A stretch of DNA of 32,865 bases, taken from JAXHUH01 sp034211175 (GTDB lineage Bacteria; Actinomycetota; Acidimicrobiia; Acidimicrobiales; CAIXPF01). The translations under genes and the position numbers were made by a program. This document shows, piece by piece, positions 7,968 to 15,804 of the stretch (positions are counted from its first letter, which is position 1; each line of letters begins with the position of its first letter). The notes beneath the pieces are model-generated. The model had not been told where the DNA came from and made no database searches. It saw only the letters and a list, made by a program, of their open reading frames with translations. The stretch lies in NCBI GenBank assembly GCA_034211175.1, contig JAXHUH010000315.1, positions 1 through 32,865 of the forward strand, in the 5' to 3' direction.

Positions 7968-8443
7968 AGGTTGCCCCCTTCGTGTCGCTCATTGACGGCC
8001 GACGGCGGCAGCGGGTGAGGCGGGCGTGCATCGGGCCGGGCCCCGAGGGCGCCGGACCCCGCCCCGGACGCTTCCCCTGCGTCGCTGCGCCGGAGCCGGC
8101 CTCGTCGATCCGTTCAACTCGTATGGTCGTGCCGATCGTCGCCGCTCAGTTCTCACAGCGTTCGCTCCCCGGCGACTTGCTGTTCGTGTGCAGGCGGCGA
8201 CGTGTCCGCACATCCTGGTGTAGCGGTGTCGATCACTGTTCGTCATGAGTCAGAGGCGACTCATGCCGCACGCTCGAAGGGTCGACGAGCAGTACGAGCT
8301 GTACAAACGTGTGAGACATCTCGACCCGAACGAGACCTGAGTGCCTTTGACTCGGGTGAGCCGCGACACTAAGAACGGATTGAGCGCCACATGAGCAACG
8401 GGCGGAGCGGCGCGCCAGGGGTGGTCGCAGAGGGAAGCGTCGT
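7968..8443. promoter_or_regulatory. 476-base divergent spacer with operator-like repeats
   Basis: No supported gene lies here; the open frames are short and lack ribosome sites. It contains two inverted repeats. CATGAGTC (8244-8251) mirrors GACTCATG (8258-8265) across six bases. TCTCG (8319-8323) mirrors CGAGA (8331-8335) across seven bases. A candidate rightward promoter follows at 8347-8375. The left part (about 8000-8100) is GC-rich without clear structure. Confidence 0.45.
8347..8375 (+). promoter_or_regulatory. Candidate promoter of the LAL/LuxR gene
   Basis: TTGACT at 8347-8352 matches the minus-35 consensus at five of six bases. It is followed after exactly 17 bases by TAAGAA at 8370-8375, a weaker minus-10. 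The inverted repeat TCTCG-N7-CGAGA (8319-8335) sits just upstream, a position suitable for an activator. Confidence 0.4.
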
Positions 8444-11050
8444 TTGTTCATCGGCCGCAAGGCGGAGCTGGAGCGCCTGCGGGTCGCGGTGGAGACGGAC
8501 GGGGGTTCGGTCTTGCTCACCGGCGTCGCCGGGGTGGGGAAGACGGCGATCGTCGAGCGGTTGGCCGGCGAGCTCGGTGGGCGCCTCGGAGTCCATCAGG
8601 CCGAGGCGAGCTGTGGCGCGGCGGAGGTGCCGCTCGGGCCGTTCCTGCCCGTGCTCGCCGCGGTACGACGCGCGCCTTCAGCCGTCGAGGACCGGCTCCT
8701 CTTCCTCGAGCACGAACTGGTCGAGCGGGCGGCGCCGCGACGGTTGTTGCTCACGATCGACGATGCGCACTTCCTCGATCCGGTGTCGTTCGTCCTGGTT
8801 CGCAACCTCACGGTTCACGGGCATCACTCCGTGGTGCTCACCGCTCGGTCGACCGAGATGTGGCCGCTCGCGCTGACCAACCTCGTGAAAGACCGGATCG
8901 TGGATCGGGTCGAGCTCGGGCCGCTTCGCCGTGACGAGGTCGACGTGCTCGTGCGGGCGAACCTCGACGGGGCCGTTGTCGAGGCCGCGGCGCTCGAGGC
9001 CGTCTGGCGGTCGACCGAGGGCAACCCGCTCTTCGTCCGAGAGCTGCTCGCCGCCGCGATCGATGACGGATCGCTCGTTCGAGCCGGTGGTCGATGGGAG
9101 CTCGATGGGCCGCTACGAGCGTCGCCGCTGCTACGTGTCGTGCTCGGCCGCCGCCTCCGCAGCCTTCCCGCCCAGAAGCGAGTGCTCGTCGACGCGTTCG
9201 GTGAGACCGATGCATTGCCGATCGCCGTCGCAGAGCGGTTGTGCCGGCTCGACGACATCGTCGAGCTCGAGGACGCTGGGCTCGTCACGACGCGGAACGG
9301 TGACGGGGGAGTGCGTGTCCGCAGCGGCCACCCGATGTTCGGCGAGGTCGCACGTGAGTTGATGACACCCGCTCGGCGGCTTCGCACCAGACATCGTCTG
9401 GCTGCGGCACTGGATGCCGTCGATGGCGAGAACGACAGCGCCGTTCGGCTACGGGGACAGCTGGAGGTGGCCCTGGGCGGGAGCGACCTCCAAGTGCTGG
9501 AGGCGGCGGCGAGAAGTGCACTCCAGGTGTGCGACGCGGCGCTTGCCCTCGAATGCGCCGAGGCGGCCGTTGAGGCGGGTGGCGGATTCACGGCCCGACT
9601 GGCACGAGCCAACGCACTGGCTGCAAAGGGCCGGATCGACGATGCCGAGGCCGCCTACCTGCAGTTGATCGAGGAGGCACCGGGCCCGCGTGCGCGTGCT
9701 GGCGTGGTGATCGAGTACGCAACGGATCTCGCATTCCAGCAGCTTGGAGACCTCAGCCGTGCTGCCAGAACCTTGGAGGAATCGATCGTCGAGCAGGATG
9801 AGCCAGAGGCGAGCCAGTTGCGGTCGATGCTGGCTTACATCCTGTACGTCTCGGGTGAGAACGATCGGGCGCTCGAGCTCATCGAGACTGCGCGTGGGAG
9901 TACGTCGGTCGGCGCGGCTGACGTCGGCCTACGTTCCGCCGAGGCCGGAGTACTTGCCGTTCGCGGCCGACCGGTTGAGGCGATTGCGTGTGCGGACAAG
10001 GCGATCGCTGCGCTCGTGCGTTCAGAGGTCGACCCTTTCAGCTTCGGATCCATTCTCGCGACCGTCGTCTGGGACCGCTTCCTGGCGTTCTGGCAGTCCG
10101 GCCGAGCGGACGAGGCCAAGGACCCGGCGGCGCCGATCATCGGCACCGCGGCCGCGGTTCTGGTCAGACACGCAGTCATACGCGATTTGCTCCCGGTTGT
10201 CATTGCCGCAATGCGCGGCAAGCTCGATTTCGTGGTGGCCAACGGGCCTTCGCTGTCGGCGGAGAGAGCAGCGACGGTGCGGGGAACGAGCATCTTCGCC
10301 GCAATCCTCGCGTCCGGGGTTCAGGCGATGCGCGGCGACCCTGACGGTGCGAACCAGCGGATCACGGCGATCGAGCGGACTGCGCACGGGCGAGCGAAGA
10401 GCCTCGGCTGGTGGATCGGCCGTACCCGCACCCTGATCCTCGTGGCGAAGGGCCGACGACGGGAGGCTGCAGCACGGTGCGTTCAGCTCGCGAGCGAGCA
10501 TCCGACGGACCACCTTCTCGTCACCATCAGCCTTCACGACGTCGTGCGCCTCGGTGAGCCGTCACTGGTGCGGGAGGCGCTCCTGACGCAGGCGTCCCGG
10601 TCTGGGGCGACGTGGCTCGATCGGGTCTGCGCTGCCCATGCGGAGGCCGAGACGGGCAAGGAGCTCACCGCCGTCTCGGTGACGTTCGAGGAGGGTGGGA
10701 TCGACCACTACGCGTGTGAGGCGTCGGCGCAGGCGGCGCGGGCACACCGAGCGGCGGGAGAGCTGGTCGAGGCGGCGGAGGCTGACCACCGGACGCAGCA
10801 GCTCCTGGAGCGATGCGGTGGTGTGTTGGCGACGCCGGCGGTCGATCCGGTCGTCCCGTTGCTCACCGAGCGCGAGTACGAGGTCGCGCGGCTCGCGGTC
10901 AACGGACTGACGAACCGGGAGATCGCGGAGCGACTCGGGTCGTCGCCCCGCACGGTCGGCAACCAGCTCCAGCACGTCTACGACAAGCTCGACGTCCACG
11001 CCCGCGCGGACCTCGCCGCCCTGTGGCCGCGTCCGGACAGGCAGCCCTGA
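8444..11050 (+). CDS. LAL-type LuxR regulator with AAA ATPase
   Basis: An 868-residue large ATP-binding LuxR regulator. The ATPase starts at once with FIGRKAELERL. Walker A TGVAGVGKT is at residues 26-34 and Walker B LLLTIDDAHF at D106-D107, followed by an STEGNPLFVRELL sensor-like region. The middle ~500 residues are helical TPR-like repeats. The C-terminus (about residues 806-861) is a LuxR/FixJ helix-turn-helix, LLTEREYEVARLAVNGLTNR then EIAERLGSSPRTVGNQLQ. The start is TTG at 8444. It is the only in-frame start codon after the upstream stop at 8381-8383, it has AGAGGGAAG before it, and it gives the usual N-terminus. It is divergent from the coiled-coil SARP gene and convergent with the thioredoxin gene. 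By family (MalT/LAL) it is probably ligand- and ATP-gated; targets are unknown. Confidence 0.88.
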   Translation: MFIGRKAELERLRVAVETDGGSVLLTGVAGVGKTAIVERLAGELGGRLGVHQAEASCGAAEVPLGPFLPVLAAVRRAPSAVEDRLLFLEHELVERAAPRRLLLTIDDAHFLDPVSFVLVRNLTVHGHHSVVLTARSTEMWPLALTNLVKDRIVDRVELGPLRRDEVDVLVRANLDGAVVEAAALEAVWRSTEGNPLFVRELLAAAIDDGSLVRAGGRWELDGPLRASPLLRVVLGRRLRSLPAQKRVLVDAFGETDALPIAVAERLCRLDDIVELEDAGLVTTRNGDGGVRVRSGHPMFGEVARELMTPARRLRTRHRLAAALDAVDGENDSAVRLRGQLEVALGGSDLQVLEAAARSALQVCDAALALECAEAAVEAGGGFTARLARANALAAKGRIDDAEAAYLQLIEEAPGPRARAGVVIEYATDLAFQQLGDLSRAARTLEESIVEQDEPEASQLRSMLAYILYVSGENDRALELIETARGSTSVGAADVGLRSAEAGVLAVRGRPVEAIACADKAIAALVRSEVDPFSFGSILATVVWDRFLAFWQSGRADEAKDPAAPIIGTAAAVLVRHAVIRDLLPVVIAAMRGKLDFVVANGPSLSAERAATVRGTSIFAAILASGVQAMRGDPDGANQRITAIERTAHGRAKSLGWWIGRTRTLILVAKGRRREAAARCVQLASEHPTDHLLVTISLHDVVRLGEPSLVREALLTQASRSGATWLDRVCAAHAEAETGKELTAVSVTFEEGGIDHYACEASAQAARAHRAAGELVEAAEADHRTQQLLERCGGVLATPAVDPVVPLLTEREYEVARLAVNGLTNREIAERLGSSPRTVGNQLQHVYDKLDVHARADLAALWPRPDRQP

Positions 11051-11065
11051 CCTCGCGCCGGGTGC

Positions 11066-11503
11066 TCAGGCCGCGGCGCGCAGCCCTTGTTCGATCCAGT
11101 CGCGCAGCCCGCCGATCGGGTGGGCGCCGATCAGGCGGCTGATCTCGGTGCCCTTGCGGAGCAGCACGAACGTCGGGATGCCCTGCACCCGGAAGCGGGA
11201 CTGCACGGCCGGCGCCTCGTCGACGTTCACCTTCACCAGGCGGACACGCCCGGCGAGCTCGACGGCGAGTTGCTCGAGCAGCGGACTGACCGTGCGGCAC
11301 GGGCCGCACCACGGTGCCCACAGGTCGACGACGATCGGTAGCGCGCTCGTCGCCGCGATCTCGTCGAACGTGGCGGCACCGGCGTCGACGATCCACGGCA
11401 ACGGCTCGTGGCAGCGACCGCAGCGGGGAACACCCGCGGCAGCGTCGGGCACCCGATTCTTCGTGCCGCACGACGTGCACACGATCACCCTGGTCGAGCT
11501 CAT
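11066..11503 (-). CDS. trxC: Thioredoxin 2-type protein with N-terminal zinc ribbon
   Basis: A 145-residue thioredoxin of the TrxC class. The N-terminal zinc ribbon has two Cys pairs, C9/C12 (CTSCG) and C28/C31 (CGRCH). The thioredoxin fold follows with the redox motif WCGPC at residues 65-69 and the cis-proline in GIPTF (P110). By family it reduces protein disulfides in the cytosol, with the zinc module linked to redox sensitivity and stress. I chose the ATG at 11501-11503 because the protein then begins just before the zinc ribbon and GGGAGG lies upstream. The longer in-frame start adds a glycine-rich tail. Its stop is only 15 bases from the end of the convergent LuxR gene. The DedA-family gene lies 129 bases upstream on the same strand and may be cotranscribed. 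Confidence 0.9.
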   Translation of the reverse strand: MSSTRVIVCTSCGTKNRVPDAAAGVPRCGRCHEPLPWIVDAGAATFDEIAATSALPIVVDLWAPWCGPCRTVSPLLEQLAVELAGRVRLVKVNVDEAPAVQSRFRVQGIPTFVLLRKGTEISRLIGAHPIGGLRDWIEQGLRAAA

Positions 11504-11632
11504 CGCACCACCACCTCCCAGCCGCCGACACACCCGACGCCTGCAACGGCTCCTGTCGCGTCCTCACGACCTGCGCGCCGCCACACCAGCGGGCCACAGC
11601 CGGCGACATCGTGCCAGAGCCGTTGGTCCCGA

Positions 11633-12394
11633 TCAGCGCGAAGCCGCCTGTGCCGCCGGGTCGGGATCCGGGGCCGGCTCGTCGGGGGCGGTCGCCTCCC
11701 AGTTGCGCTTGATCGGGTGGTAGAGGAGCCCGAGCAGCGCGGTCGTGACGAGGACCGACACCACGATCGAGACGATCGGCTGGTCCTCGATGATCGACGC
11801 GACGAGGTAGCTGAACACGCAGTTGAACGACGCCCACAGCGTGCCGCCGAGCGCGTCCCACCCGAGGAACCTCGGGTAGGGGTACCGGGTGAGGCCCATC
11901 GTCGCCCCGAGCATGAACCGCAGGCCGGGCACGAACCGGCCGAACACGATGAGCAGCGGCGCCGTCCGACCGAGCACCTCCATCGAGCGCGCGACCTTCT
12001 CGTTGCGGCTGGCCCGCTCGACCTGGCCGGACATGAACGGGCGCAGCACGGTTCGGGCCAACCAGTAGAGCAGCGAGTCACCGATGACGGCACCGATCGA
12101 CCCGGCCACGATCAGCCGCCACAGGACGATGCTCGAGTCGGACTGCGCGGCGAGGTTCGACGCCGTGGTCAGCAGCGACTCGCTCGGGAAGATCGGGATC
12201 ACCGCGTCGAGGACGACGAACCCGCCGATGATGGCGTAGAGGTTGTCGACCTCGTCGAGGTCGATCGCCGAGACCGCGGCGGTGACCGTCGGCGCGATCC
12301 ACAGCAGCGCGAGGATCCCGAGCGCACCTGCGAGCAGGACCCGGAAGCTGGGCAGGCGGCGCGTGGGGGCGGTCGCTCCGGTCGGCGCGATCAC
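11633..12394 (-). CDS. DedA-family (VTT/SNARE-associated) membrane protein
   Basis: A 253-residue integral membrane protein. After a short basic cytoplasmic start comes a hydrophobic helix (LLAGALGILALLWIAP), then the DedA core. The amphipathic re-entrant region IIGGFVVLDAVIPIFPSESL is followed by GSIGAVIGDSLLYWLAR and the signature FGRFVPGLRFMLGATMGLTR. Two further membrane helices precede a proline/aspartate-rich tail. DedA/VTT proteins act as lipid scramblases or flippases (PetA/UptA undecaprenyl-phosphate type) in the inner membrane; which lipid applies here cannot be read. The GTG at 12392-12394 has GAGGG six bases upstream. Upstream extension would be arginine-rich and lacks membrane character. 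Spacers of about 150 and 130 bases separate it from both neighbours. Confidence 0.86.
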   Translation of the reverse strand: MIAPTGATAPTRRLPSFRVLLAGALGILALLWIAPTVTAAVSAIDLDEVDNLYAIIGGFVVLDAVIPIFPSESLLTTASNLAAQSDSSIVLWRLIVAGSIGAVIGDSLLYWLARTVLRPFMSGQVERASRNEKVARSMEVLGRTAPLLIVFGRFVPGLRFMLGATMGLTRYPYPRFLGWDALGGTLWASFNCVFSYLVASIIEDQPIVSIVVSVLVTTALLGLLYHPIKRNWEATAPDEPAPDPDPAAQAASR

Positions 12395-12543
12395 ATCGAG
12401 CCCTCGTCCACGTCGAACCCTCGTCTCGGTCGGGCGGTCCCGATGGTCGGACCGCGGACGATGCCTACCACCCCGGCTGAACCGCGGCCAGCGCGGGCGG
12501 AACCGGGAGCGCACCAGCGCACCCGGGCTCGGCCGCACCCCGA

Positions 12544-13677
12544 TCAGCGCCCGTCCAGCGAGTCCTCGAACGGGAGCGTGACCAGCTCGGCCTTGCGGTT
12601 GCCGTCGAGGAGGGCGACCGTGCCGACGGTGCCCGGCTCGCACGCCGCGTCGACCAGGGCGAGGCCGAGGTCGCGGCCGAAGCGGGGCGACGACGCCGCG
12701 GCCCGCAGCTCACCGACCGGCTCCCCGTCGGCGAGGAACGGGACGGGGTGGGGGAGCACACCGAGGCCCTCGCCCTCGATCACCACGCCACGCAGCCGCC
12801 GGCGGGGGCCGTCGGCGCGGATCCGGCGGAGCGCGTCCTGGCCGATGAACGGGGGGCCATCGAGATCGAGGTGGGACTCGAGCCCGAGCTCGATCGGGTC
12901 GGCGTGGTAGCCGGAGTCCGTCCCGTAGGAGAGGAGCGCGTTCTCGATCCGCTCCGGAGCGTTCGGCGCCCCGGGCCCGATGCCGTGGCTCTCGCCGGCG
13001 GCGGCGACCGCGTCCCACAGCTCCTCGGCCCGGTCGGGGTCGTCGAGGAACAGCTCGAAGCCGCCCTCGGTGCTCCACCCCGAGCGGCTCAGCACCAGGG
13101 GGATGCTCGCCACGGTCGCCTCCCGCAGGTCGAAGTGGTCGAGCTCGTCGAACCACCCGATGCCGAGATCGGCGGCGACGGCGCCCGCATCGGGGCCCTG
13201 GACGGCGAGCGTGGCGGTGTCGAGCTCGGTGACCGACGCGTCGAGCCCGACGCCGTGGGCGATGGCCGCGAACCACAACCGGACGTCGGCATCGGCGATC
13301 GAGAACCGCCACGAGCCATCGGGCATCCGCAACAGCACCGGGTCGTTCAACAGCACGCCGTCGTGGTCGACGACGGGTGCGTAGCGCGCCCGCCCCGGCC
13401 GGAGCGACGACACGTCGATCGCGGTGAGCAGCTGCACGAGCTCGCCGGCGTCGGCGCCGTCGACGAGCACGTGGCGCTGGGCGGCGACGTCCCACATCGA
13501 CACCCCGGTCGTCAGCCGCCGGTACTCGGCGTCGGCGTCGCCGTAGCTCATGGGCAGCCACATGTGGTTGTAGGTCGAGACCTCCGTGAGCCCGGCCCTC
13601 ACCGTCGCGTCGAAGTACGGGCTCTTGCGGACCCGCGGTCCGACGGCGGCCGCGAGGTCGGGATCGGTGTGGATCAT
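12544..13677 (-). CDS. GcvT-fold aminomethyltransferase-like protein, DmdA-like
   Basis: A 377-residue folate-dependent GcvT-superfamily protein. The opening (SPYFDATVRAGLTEVSTYNH, then MWLPMSYGDADAEYRRL) and the RIENALLSYGTDSGYHADPIELGLE segment resemble DMSP demethylase DmdA and related proteins more than the glycine-cleavage T protein. A C-terminal barrel follows (GVVIEGEG, GELRAAASSPRFGRDLGLALV). Length matches DmdA and GcvT, both about 370 residues. By family it would transfer a methyl or aminomethyl group to tetrahydrofolate. Substrate assignment to DMSP is not secure without comparing active-site residues. The ATG at 13675-13677 has no clear ribosome site; TAGCTG lies seven bases upstream and may be a minus-10 of a leaderless transcript. 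It is divergent from the alkylsulfatase gene. Confidence 0.75.
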   Translation of the reverse strand: MIHTDPDLAAAVGPRVRKSPYFDATVRAGLTEVSTYNHMWLPMSYGDADAEYRRLTTGVSMWDVAAQRHVLVDGADAGELVQLLTAIDVSSLRPGRARYAPVVDHDGVLLNDPVLLRMPDGSWRFSIADADVRLWFAAIAHGVGLDASVTELDTATLAVQGPDAGAVAADLGIGWFDELDHFDLREATVASIPLVLSRSGWSTEGGFELFLDDPDRAEELWDAVAAAGESHGIGPGAPNAPERIENALLSYGTDSGYHADPIELGLESHLDLDGPPFIGQDALRRIRADGPRRRLRGVVIEGEGLGVLPHPVPFLADGEPVGELRAAASSPRFGRDLGLALVDAACEPGTVGTVALLDGNRKAELVTLPFEDSLDGR

Positions 13678-13752
13678 CGCCGTTCAGCTACCCCGCGCCC
13701 CGGGTCCCGAACCCCATCGATCGGCACCCGACGGTGCGCCTCCGCCCGACGC

Positions 13753-13781
13753 TTGACCCGTCTAAGGCGTACGCCTTACCT
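13753..13781 (+). promoter_or_regulatory. Promoter overlapped by 16-bp palindromic operator
   Basis: TTGACC at 13753-13758 and TTACCT at 13776-13781 form a promoter with a 17-base spacer. The perfect palindrome TAAGGCGTACGCCTTA occupies 13763-13778, filling the spacer and entering the minus-10. This form is typical of TetR-family operators, and binding there would block RNA polymerase. The alkylsulfatase ATG is 58 bases downstream. No TetR gene lies in the window. Confidence 0.65.
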
Positions 13782-13839
13782 TGCGGCGGGAGCCGGGCGG
13801 CCGACCCGCCGGGAACGCAGATCAGCAGGGGGCGCCGCC

Positions 13840-15756
13840 ATGGCCACCGAACCGAAGCCCGCGACCAGCCACACCCGCCAGCACAACGCCGCGGTCATGG
13901 TCCCGTCCGACGACGCCGACTGGGAGCGCGCCCGCCGCGGGCTCGTCGCCCAGCACCCGTCCGGGCAGATCGAGGGGCCCGTCGGCCACGCGTGGGACCT
14001 CACCCGCTACGGGTTCCTCGACAGCCCGGCGGCGCCCGACACGGTCAATCCCAGCCTGTGGCGCCAGGCGCAGCTCAACGCGGTCCACGGCTTGTTCGAG
14101 GTCGCGCCCGGTGTGTGGCAGGCCCGGGGCTACGACCTCGCCAACGTCACGTTCATCGCCGGCGCCAACGGCTGGATCGTCATCGACCCGTTGACCAGCG
14201 CGGCGTGCGCCCGTGCCTGCCTCGACCTCGCCAACGAGCACCTGGGCCAGCGCCCGGTGACCGCCGTCCTCTACACCCACCCCCACGTCGACCACTTCGG
14301 CGGCGTCGCCGGCGTGACCTCCGAGGAGGACGTCCGTGCCGGCCGGTGCCGCGTCATCGCCCCCGAGGGCTTCCTCGCCGAGGCGGTGTCGGAGAACCTG
14401 CTCGCCGGTCCGGCGATGAGCCGGCGGGTCATGTACCAGGTCGGCCTGTTCCTGCCGCCCGGCCCCCACGGCCAGGTCGATGCCGGGCTCGGCAAAGCCG
14501 TGCCGTTCGACCGGGCCGGGCTGATCGCACCCACCGAGGACGTCACCCACACCGGCCAGGAGCTGGTCGTCGACGGCGTGCGCATCGTGTTCCAGCTCAC
14601 GCCGGGCAGCGAGGCGCCGGTCGAGATGAACTTCCTGTTCCCCGACCACGGCTGGCTGTGCATGGCCGAGAACTGCACCCACACCATGCACAACCTGGTG
14701 CCGATCCGCGGCGCGCTCGTGCGCGACGCGCTCGGCTGGTCGAAGTACATCGGCGAGGCCATCGAGCTGTTCGCCGACCGCGCCGAGCTGTGCTTCGCGT
14801 CCCACCACTGGCCCCGGTGGGGACGGGAGGACGTCGCCCACTTCCTGCGGCTCCAGCGCGACCTCTACCGGTTCCTGCACGACCAGGCGCTGCGGCTGGC
14901 GAACGAGGGCCTCACGCCCCACGAGATCGCGGCCCGTGTCGAGCTGTCGCCCGAGCTGGCCGCCGAGAGCCACACCCGCTGCTACTACGGCGACGTGCGC
15001 CACAACGTGCGCGCCGTCTACCAGCGCTACCTGAGCTGGTACGACGCCAACCCCGCGCACCTCGACCCCCAGCCGCCGGTCGAGTCGGCCACGCGCTACG
15101 TCGAGCTGATGGGTGGCGCCGATCGGGTCGTCGAGCAGGCGCGGGCGAGCTTCGACGCCGGCGACTACCGCTGGGTGGTGGAGGTCGTCAACCACGTCGT
15201 CTTCGCCGATCCGGCCCACGCCGCGGCCCGCGAGCTGCAAGCCGACGCGCTCGAGCAGCTCGGCTACCAGCAGGAGTCGGCCATCTTCCGCAACGCCTAC
15301 CTCACCGGTGCCCACGAGCTGCGTACCGGGTCGCCCCCGCCGCTCGGCGCCCGCAACGCGCTCGCGTCGGCGCTGACCATCGAGCAGGTCTTCGATGCCA
15401 TGGCCATCCGGGTCGACCCCGACGCCGCCGCCGGCGTCGACCTGACCCTGAACGCCACGATCAGCGACGCGGGCCCGACCGACGGCCAGGGTGCGGCGGG
15501 CGGCGCGACCGAGCGGTGGACGTTCGGCATCTCGAACCGGACCCTGTGGGCCGTTGCCGGCCGCCACAGCGAGGCCGCGGCGGCCACGATCACGACCGGA
15601 CGGGCCACGCTGATCGCGCTGTACCTGGGTGACACGTCGGTCGAGCAGGCAACGGCCCACGGGACGTTGCACACCGACGGTGACCAGCACTCGGTTGCCG
15701 CGCTCTACGGGCTGCTCGTCGCCCCCACGCCGGGGTTCGCCATCGTCGAGCCGTGA
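13840..15756 (+). CDS. Linear alkylsulfatase (SdsA/BDS1-type metallo-beta-lactamase fold)
   Basis: A 638-residue alkyl sulfatase. An N-terminal stretch (residues about 1-110) with LWRQAQLNAVHGLFEV precedes the metallo-beta-lactamase domain. Its zinc motif THPHVDHFGG has H147, H149, D151 and H152, and further metal-site regions are AENCTHTMHN and ASHHWPRWG. A helical dimerisation domain and a C-terminal SCP2-like lipid-binding domain (RWTFGISNRTLWAV, then GRATLIALYLGD) complete the SdsA1 order. By family it hydrolyses primary alkyl sulfates such as SDS to the alcohol and sulfate. No signal peptide is visible, so it is probably cytoplasmic, unlike secreted Pseudomonas SdsA1. The ATG at 13840 has AGGGGGG upstream. 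It is controlled by the operator-covered promoter at 13753-13781 and is divergent from the GcvT/DmdA-like gene. Confidence 0.9.
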   Translation: MATEPKPATSHTRQHNAAVMVPSDDADWERARRGLVAQHPSGQIEGPVGHAWDLTRYGFLDSPAAPDTVNPSLWRQAQLNAVHGLFEVAPGVWQARGYDLANVTFIAGANGWIVIDPLTSAACARACLDLANEHLGQRPVTAVLYTHPHVDHFGGVAGVTSEEDVRAGRCRVIAPEGFLAEAVSENLLAGPAMSRRVMYQVGLFLPPGPHGQVDAGLGKAVPFDRAGLIAPTEDVTHTGQELVVDGVRIVFQLTPGSEAPVEMNFLFPDHGWLCMAENCTHTMHNLVPIRGALVRDALGWSKYIGEAIELFADRAELCFASHHWPRWGREDVAHFLRLQRDLYRFLHDQALRLANEGLTPHEIAARVELSPELAAESHTRCYYGDVRHNVRAVYQRYLSWYDANPAHLDPQPPVESATRYVELMGGADRVVEQARASFDAGDYRWVVEVVNHVVFADPAHAAARELQADALEQLGYQQESAIFRNAYLTGAHELRTGSPPPLGARNALASALTIEQVFDAMAIRVDPDAAAGVDLTLNATISDAGPTDGQGAAGGATERWTFGISNRTLWAVAGRHSEAAAATITTGRATLIALYLGDTSVEQATAHGTLHTDGDQHSVAALYGLLVAPTPGFAIVEP

Positions 15757-15769
15757 GCGCGGCGGAGCC

Positions 15770-15791
15770 CGGGCCCGTCGACGTCGGCCCG
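15770..15791. terminator. Possible bidirectional terminator
   Basis: CGGGCC at 15770-15775 pairs with GGCCCG at 15786-15791. The loop contains the palindrome CGTCGACG. It lies in the 48-base gap between the convergent alkylsulfatase and SARP-hydrolase genes. There is no T-tract. Confidence 0.3.
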
Positions 15792-15804
15792 TCGTGGCGG
15801 CGGG

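Noticed and set aside
8026..8223. Short open frames in the spacer before the LuxR gene
   Set aside because: They lack ribosome sites, show arginine-rich noise and no continuity with known domains. The region is better read as regulatory.
11408..12910. A 500-codon rightward frame across the thioredoxin-DedA-GcvT region
   Set aside because: It crosses three well-supported leftward genes and is low-complexity in content.
13822..15690. A 622-codon leftward open frame opposite the alkylsulfatase
   Set aside because: It is the antisense of a clearly recognised enzyme. Its composition (Val/Gly/Asp/Arg repeats) is typical of mirrored GC-rich codons, and no motif is present.
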